Assembly (NCBI RefSeq): GCF_013408415.1
Contig: NZ_JACCAA010000001.1
Location: forward strand, 3,100,001 to 3,164,000
Source: Nocardioides daedukensis
GTDB taxonomy: Bacteria; Actinomycetota; Actinomycetes; Propionibacteriales; Nocardioidaceae
Length of the DNA stretch: 64,000 nucleotides
Direction: 5' to 3'
The translations under genes were made by a program, and so were the position numbers. Below, piece after piece: positions 59,962-64,000 of this stretch. How positions within the stretch are numbered: position 1 is the stretch's first letter; each line of letters opens with the position of its first letter. Below the pieces are notes generated by a model. That model was not told the DNA's origin and did no database searches. It saw nothing but the letters and a program-made list of their open reading frames with translations.

Positions 59962-61032
59962 GTGGAGACCGATCCCGGGGGTTTGCCCGACGGAGCCCGT
60001 ACGCCCGTCGACGGTCTGGTTGCCTCGCTGCAGGAGTGGCGGGCGGCCGCCGGGAATCCGGCGTACGCCGAGGTGGCCGCCCGCGTGGCTCGGGCTCGGG
60101 TCGCTCGTGGGATCCCGGAGTTCGAGGCTCGGGTCGCCCGAACCACCATCTATGACCTGTTCCGGCTCGGTCGCCGCCGGATCGACACCGATCTGCTGCT
60201 CGAGGTGGTCCAGGCCCTCGGGGTGGACGCCGCCGGGATCGAGCGGTGGCAGCGTGCTGTCGAGAAGCTTCATCGGGGAGGCTCCGACCTGTCGGTTCCG
60301 CTCGTTGAGCCGCGCCCGGAGTCGTCGGGTGAGGCTGCGGGGCAACTGACCCGCGATGCTGCGGAGGCTTCTGGCGGCGAGCCCGTGCCCGGACCAGCCG
60401 GACCGACCGGCCCTCGACTGTTCCTGCCCGGCTCGCAGTTGCTCTCGCCGATCGTCGGAATGAGCGCGGTGGCACTGATGGTGCTCTGCCTGGTGATCAA
60501 CCAGACCGGCAACCTGCTCACCCAGCTCCTGCCGTTCGTGCTCTATCTCGACATGATCGGCACCGCCATCGCCGCCGTGCTCCTTGGGCCCTGGCACGGT
60601 GCGCTGGTGGGTCTGGCGACCAGCTTCACCGTCATCCCGCAGACTGGCCATGAAGCGGCGTACTTCGCGGTGGTCAACGTCGCCGGTGCCCTGCTCTGGG
60701 GATATGGGGTCCGATCCGGCCGGGTACGCACCATCGCGCGGTATCTCCTGCTGTGTTGCCTGGTGGGGTTCGTCTGCACCGTGTTGGCAACGATCGTGAT
60801 CCTGATTGTCTTCGAGGGTGGTCGCTCCGGCCACGGTTCTGACAACCTCGTCGTTGCATTGCGGGATCGTGGCTCTTCGCTGGTCGTCGCGGTCTTCTCC
60901 ACCAACCTCTTGGCCTCGCTGGTGGACAAGATCCTCAGCGGACTGCTCGCCCTGGTGGCCGTGGATGTCCTGGCCACCCGCCAGCGCAAGCGGTTGGACC
61001 AGTCTTCGGCCCAGGGTTCAGACCAGCACTAG
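59962..61032 (+). CDS. HTH DNA-binding domain fused to an ECF-S-like membrane domain
   Basis: A ~356-residue protein not recognised as a named family. Residues ~12-95 look like an actinobacterial HTH module (SLQEWRAAAGNPAYAEVAAR ... TTIYDLFRLGRRRIDTDLLLEVVQALG). Residues ~105-155 are a Pro/Gly/Glu-rich linker. From ~158 on there are about six hydrophobic helices; YLDMIGTAIAAVLLGPWHGALVGLATSF resembles the start of ECF-transporter S components. The tail is short and basic. It may be a one-component membrane regulator sensing a small ligand. GTG 59962 is the best start, but no clear SD exists; GTG/ATG codons upstream to 59788 cannot be excluded. Confidence 0.6.
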   Translation: METDPGGLPDGARTPVDGLVASLQEWRAAAGNPAYAEVAARVARARVARGIPEFEARVARTTIYDLFRLGRRRIDTDLLLEVVQALGVDAAGIERWQRAVEKLHRGGSDLSVPLVEPRPESSGEAAGQLTRDAAEASGGEPVPGPAGPTGPRLFLPGSQLLSPIVGMSAVALMVLCLVINQTGNLLTQLLPFVLYLDMIGTAIAAVLLGPWHGALVGLATSFTVIPQTGHEAAYFAVVNVAGALLWGYGVRSGRVRTIARYLLLCCLVGFVCTVLATIVILIVFEGGRSGHGSDNLVVALRDRGSSLVVAVFSTNLLASLVDKILSGLLALVAVDVLATRQRKRLDQSSAQGSDQH

Positions 61033-61065
61033 CTTGAACGTTGCCGACGTACCTCTTCAAAACCA

Positions 61066-61130
61066 CCGCCGACCCGGCACTTGTTGACGCCCTGACGAGG
61101 TCAGAACGTCAACAAGCGACGGGTCGGCGG
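61066..61130. terminator. Extended 65-nt inverted repeat between convergent genes
   Basis: Outer arms 11 bp (61066-61076 with 61120-61130), a 3x3 internal loop, inner arms 10 bp (61080-61089 with 61107-61116), and a 5-bp apical stem ctgac/gtcag (61092-61096, 61100-61104). All paired segments are perfect. Most likely a bidirectional terminator, but it is unusually long and could also be a small RNA or a remnant mobile repeat. Confidence 0.8.
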
Positions 61131-61153
61131 AGGGGTGAAGCGGGAACGGCGTG

Positions 61154-62482
61154 TCAGCGGGAGGCCCGCAGCATGTCCTCGCGCTCGACGACCTTGATCC
61201 GGGTGCGGCCCTCGGCCTCGCCGAGGGCGATCTCGTGGCGGTCGAGGTTCTCCCAGTGGGCGAACTCGACGACGTCCACGCCACGCTCGGCGAAGTAGTC
61301 GCTGACCGCCTGCGGCTCCCGCTCCAGGGCGGTCTCGGCGGTCTCGGCGAGCAGGTGCTCGACGGTCTGCGCGGCGTCGCTCTTGGTGTGCCCGATCAGG
61401 CCCACCGGCCCGCGCTTGATCCAGCCGGTCACGTAGGTGCCGGCGATCGGGGTGCCGTCGAGGTCCAGCACGCGACCCTCGTCGTTCGGGATCACGGCAG
61501 CGCGCTCGTCGAAGGGGAAGTCGGGCAGCTCGGTGCTGCGATATCCGACGGCGCGATAGACCGCCTGGACGTCCCAATCGGTGATCTCGCCGGTGCCCTC
61601 GACCGAGCCGTCGCCGACCAGGCGGGTCCGCTCGGTGCGGAAGCCTTCGACCCGGTCGCCACCGGTGATCGCCACGGGCTGCTCGAGGAAGTGCAGGTGG
61701 ATCCGGTGCGGCTTTCCGGCCGGCTCACGACCCACCCAGTTGGACAGGGTGTTGAGCACCATCTTGGCCTGCTTGTTCTTCTCGATGTGCTCCATGCTGT
61801 GCTCGTCCACCTCGAAGCCCTCGGGGTGCACGATCACGTCGACGTTCGGGGAGTGTGCCAGCTCGCGGAGTTCAAGGGGCGAGAACTTCGCGTACGCCGG
61901 TCCGCGGCGGGCGAAGACGTGCACGTCCGTCGTGGTCTTGGCGACCAGACCCTCGTAGACGTTGGCCGGAACATCGGTGGGGAGCATCTCCTCGCCCTTC
62001 TTGGCCAGCACCCGGGCGACGTCCAGGGCGACGTTGCCGACGCCGACGACGGCGACCGACGCGGCGTCCAGCGGCCAGGTGCGGGGAACGTCGGGGTGGC
62101 CGTCGTACCAGCTCACGAAGTCGGCTGCGCCCCATGACCCGGGCAGCTCCTCGCCGGGGATGCCGAGGTCGCGGTCGGCCATCGCGCCGGTCGCCACGAT
62201 GACGGCGTCATAGAAGGAGCGCAGGTCGTCGAGCTTCACGTCGACACCGAACTCCACGTTGCCCAGGAAGCGGACCTCGGAGCGAGCGAGCACCCGCTGC
62301 AGCGCCTTGACGATCTCCTTGATCCGCGGGTGGTCCGGGGCCACGCCATAGCGGACCAGGCCGAACGGCGCGGGCAGGCGCTCGAGGATGTCGATCGATA
62401 CGTCGGCATCGGACTTGGCGAGGATGTCGGCGGCGTAGATGCCGGCGGGGCCGCCACCCACGATGGCTACACGGAGGGTCAT
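61154..62482 (-). CDS. fprA: Ferredoxin/flavodoxin-NADP+ reductase, FprA type
   Basis: A 442-residue flavoenzyme of the adrenodoxin-reductase-like class. It has the FAD fold VAIVGGGPAGIYAADIL at the N-terminus, LVRYGVAPDHPRIKEI, the NADP fold VVGVGNVALDVARVL, and the C-terminal YVTGWIKRGPVGLIGHTKSDA diagnostic of FprA. It moves electrons between NADPH and ferredoxins serving cytochromes P450 or biosynthetic enzymes. ATG 62482 is chosen from homology; an in-frame start at 62542 lies within the divergent promoter region. Confidence 0.93.
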   Translation of the reverse strand: MTLRVAIVGGGPAGIYAADILAKSDADVSIDILERLPAPFGLVRYGVAPDHPRIKEIVKALQRVLARSEVRFLGNVEFGVDVKLDDLRSFYDAVIVATGAMADRDLGIPGEELPGSWGAADFVSWYDGHPDVPRTWPLDAASVAVVGVGNVALDVARVLAKKGEEMLPTDVPANVYEGLVAKTTTDVHVFARRGPAYAKFSPLELRELAHSPNVDVIVHPEGFEVDEHSMEHIEKNKQAKMVLNTLSNWVGREPAGKPHRIHLHFLEQPVAITGGDRVEGFRTERTRLVGDGSVEGTGEITDWDVQAVYRAVGYRSTELPDFPFDERAAVIPNDEGRVLDLDGTPIAGTYVTGWIKRGPVGLIGHTKSDAAQTVEHLLAETAETALEREPQAVSDYFAERGVDVVEFAHWENLDRHEIALGEAEGRTRIKVVEREDMLRASR

Positions 62483-62519
62483 GCTGCAAGCGTCCCGTGT
62501 TCGCACAGGATGCGGAACG

Positions 62520-62529
62520 ACAACGTTGT
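62520..62529. promoter_or_regulatory. Palindrome ACAACGTTGT between fprA and the lysR-type gene
   Basis: A perfect 10-bp palindrome about 15 bp upstream of the lysR -10 and 38 nt from the fprA ATG. A possible binding site for the LysR-type regulator. Confidence 0.4.
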
Positions 62530-62544
62530 TGTGTGGCCACAAGA

Positions 62545-62550
62545 TAAGGT
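62545..62550 (+). promoter_or_regulatory. -10 element of the lysR-type gene
   Basis: TAAGGT ends 6 nt before GTG 62557; leaderless arrangement. Confidence 0.5.
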
Positions 62551-62556
62551 TGTGGG

Positions 62557-63480
62557 GTGTTGAGCACCCATGTCCCCGATCTGCGTGGCCTCGAGCTGCT
62601 GGTCCTGGTCGCGCGGACCGGCAGCCTCAGCAGCGCGGCGGCCGAGCTCGGCATCAGCCAGCAGGCCGCCTCCTCCCGGGTCCGCACGATGGAATCCCTG
62701 ATCGGCTCACCTCTGCTCACCCGGACGACCAAGGGTTCGGTGCTCACCCAGCACGGCGACCTGGTCGTGCAGTGGGCACGGGCGGTGATGGATGCCGCCG
62801 AGCAGCTCGACGCCGGCCTGGCCGCACTCAAGCAGGACCGGCTGGCGCACCTCTCGATCGCGGCGAGCCTGACAATCGCCGAATATCTCCTGCCGTCCTG
62901 GCTGGTGGCTGTGCGCTCTCGCCAGGTTGACGTGGGTCAGCCGCCGACGGACTTCACGATGACCGCGACGAACAGCGAGCGGGTGGCGGGATTGGTCCGT
63001 GGCGGGCTCGTGGACCTGGGGTTCGTCGAGGGGCCAGAGCCGCCCGAGGGTCTGCGCCACCGGTTGATCGCGGTCGACTCGCTCGTCGTGGTGGTCGGTC
63101 GCGACCACCCGTGGGCGCAGCGGTCACCGCGCCGGGTCACTGCCTCGGCCCTGGCCGCCACGCCGCTCGTCATCCGCGAGGAGGGTTCAGGCACCCGGAC
63201 GGTGCTGGAGCGCGCCCTTGCCAGCCGGTCGATGGCTCCGCCGGTCCTCGAGCTCTCGAGCACCGCAGCGGTGATCGCCGCGGTGGCAGCGGGGGCAGGG
63301 CCCGCGGCGCTGAGCTCGTACGCCGTGCGCAACGACGTCGCCAGTGGGCGCCTCGTGCGGGTCGCTGTCAGCGGCCTCGACCTGTCCCGCCGCCTGCACG
63401 CGGTCTGGACGGGGGGAGCACAGCCACCCCGAGGCCCGGCACGCGAGCTGGTCGACTGGGCGGCTCGTAGGGAATCGTGA
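62557..63480 (+). CDS. LysR-family transcriptional regulator
   Basis: A 307-residue regulator. The winged HTH is at about 8-66 (LELLVLVARTGSLSSAAAELGISQQAASSRVRTMESLIG), and the periplasmic-binding-like effector domain is at about 90-300 with DLGFVEGPEP and VVVVGRDHPWA. It is of the CbbR/CysL general type; the effector is unknown. Divergent from fprA, with only 74 nt between starts, so control of fprA and itself is plausible. As I recall, LysR genes of this kind sit next to TDT transporters in other actinobacteria; here the TDT gene is 36 kb away. Confidence 0.86.
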   Translation: MLSTHVPDLRGLELLVLVARTGSLSSAAAELGISQQAASSRVRTMESLIGSPLLTRTTKGSVLTQHGDLVVQWARAVMDAAEQLDAGLAALKQDRLAHLSIAASLTIAEYLLPSWLVAVRSRQVDVGQPPTDFTMTATNSERVAGLVRGGLVDLGFVEGPEPPEGLRHRLIAVDSLVVVVGRDHPWAQRSPRRVTASALAATPLVIREEGSGTRTVLERALASRSMAPPVLELSSTAAVIAAVAAGAGPAALSSYAVRNDVASGRLVRVAVSGLDLSRRLHAVWTGGAQPPRGPARELVDWAARRES

Positions 63481-63522
63481 CAGAAGGTCATTTCGTTGAC
63501 GGGGGGGAGGCGGAAGGATTCT

Positions 63523-63561
63523 GATTCAGAGCCTCAAAAACCTCGGAAGCGGTTCTGAATC
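63523..63561. promoter_or_regulatory. Inverted repeat upstream of the 63594 gene
   Basis: gattcaga ... tctgaatc, perfect 8-bp arms (63523-63530 and 63554-63561) with a 23-nt spacer. The left arm overlaps a second palindrome, tctgattcaga. AT-rich against background; operator-like. Confidence 0.45.
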
Positions 63562-63593
63562 ATGCTTCATGAACGACCAGCCTTGGGGGACCA

Positions 63594-64000
63594 ATGATTC
63601 GCACGCGCCGCGCACACCTGGCACCGATCCTCACTTTGATGGTTGTGGGTGGATTGGCCGGGGCTGCCGTCGCGACATCTTCGTCCGGTGGTGACGAACC
63701 CGTGACGGCTACGGACCACTACACGCCGGGGATGACGCTCGAGGAGGTCGGGAGAGCCAGCGTCGGTCAGCCGGGAGAGGTCGCACCGCCGTGTCCTGAC
63801 GCCGACACCGTGACGAAGCTGAAGGACGCGGACATTCAGGTCGGGCCGTGTGATCCTCTGCTGGAGGCGGGCCAGGCCCAGATCGTCCCAGACGACAACA
63901 TCGAACCGCCGGAGCCGACAGGCGCTGCCGTTTGCGCAGTGGTCAACGTGCGTTCCGAGGTCGGGATCACCGGCACTCTGTGCGGCACCGGAGCGAAGAT
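63594..64000 (+). CDS. Secreted protein, 3' end outside the window
   Basis: The frame stays open from ATG 63594 to the window edge (at least 135 residues, no stop). GGGGGA lies 4-9 nt before the ATG. The N-terminus is a clear signal peptide: MIRTRRAHLAPILTLMVVGG then a small-residue region (LAGAAVATSS). The mature part has at least four Cys (in PPCPDAD, GPCDPLL, AVCAVVN and TLCGTG) and is acidic. Family not recognised from the visible part. Confidence 0.75.
   Translation, partial: MIRTRRAHLAPILTLMVVGGLAGAAVATSSSGGDEPVTATDHYTPGMTLEEVGRASVGQPGEVAPPCPDADTVTKLKDADIQVGPCDPLLEAGQAQIVPDDNIEPPEPTGAAVCAVVNVRSEVGITGTLCGTGAK

Noticed and set aside
59925..60155. Small gene in another frame starting GTGGTCGACAAGTGG
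   Set aside because: It overlaps the HTH-domain coding region in a different frame, is Arg/Gly/Ser-rich and has no homology.

Overview
The window is a contiguous piece of a high-GC actinobacterial chromosome. I infer a Nocardioidaceae-like organism (order Propionibacteriales). The support is the dense high-GC coding, frequent GTG and TTG starts, a mycothiol-dependent formaldehyde dehydrogenase (mycothiol is an actinobacterial thiol), GuaB3, a His-tailed GroEL, a DUF222/HNH gene and many promoters that look leaderless. The genus is inference; no rRNA or tRNA gene was recognised.

The backbone is the conserved actinobacterial block running from the ribosomal alpha operon to guaA, in the same relative order as I recall in Mycobacterium tuberculosis: rpsM-rpsK-rpsD-rpoA-rplQ, truA, rplM-rpsI, glmM, glmS, nnr, alr, tsaE-tsaB-rimI-tsaD, groES-groEL, guaB, guaB3, a GMC oxidoreductase, guaA. 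Accessory blocks are inserted between these landmarks.

Layout. 0.1-3.6 kb: ribosomal proteins and RNA polymerase alpha, closed by a strong terminator. 3.6-9.9 kb: DUF2786 protein, TruA, an RsmC-like methyltransferase, a PAP2 membrane enzyme, an ABC-F ATPase and a glycosyltransferase. 10.0-14.1 kb: a large acyltransferase-3/SGNH protein, a globin and citrate synthase. 14.4-28.9 kb: rplM-rpsI, amino-sugar synthesis (glmM, glmS), coaA, acpS, metabolite repair (nnr), alr, a hydrolase, and the tRNA t6A genes, including a GNAT-TsaE fusion and a TDT-type transporter embedded in that operon. 28.9-35.2 kb: a SigE-family sigma factor with a membrane-anchored partner, the mycothiol formaldehyde pair (mscR plus an MBL hydrolase), an MpaB-like oxygenase and a GH3 lipoprotein. 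35.4-41.5 kb: a DUF222/HNH gene and three related secreted proteins of unknown function around an opposite-strand methyltransferase. 41.5-43.7 kb: groES-groEL behind two CIRCE-type operators. 43.7-52.5 kb: a GT-C membrane protein, an ACT-GNAT protein, guaB, a TetR/MpaB/lipase divergent unit, guaB3 and a nitrilase-family hydrolase. 52.5-63.5 kb: glpD, an aldehyde dehydrogenase/GMC oxidoreductase pair, guaA, an HTH protein fused to an ECF-S-like membrane domain, ferredoxin-NADP reductase and a divergent LysR regulator. A secreted protein runs off the right end.

The most unusual items are the HTH/ECF-S-like membrane fusion with a 65-nt extended inverted repeat just after it, the triplet of secreted paralogues, tandem CIRCE elements plus a further hairpin between groES and groEL, a shared operator between two apparently leaderless divergent promoters (tetR/mpaB), and -10 hexamers sitting 6-7 nt before the start codon at many genes on both strands.
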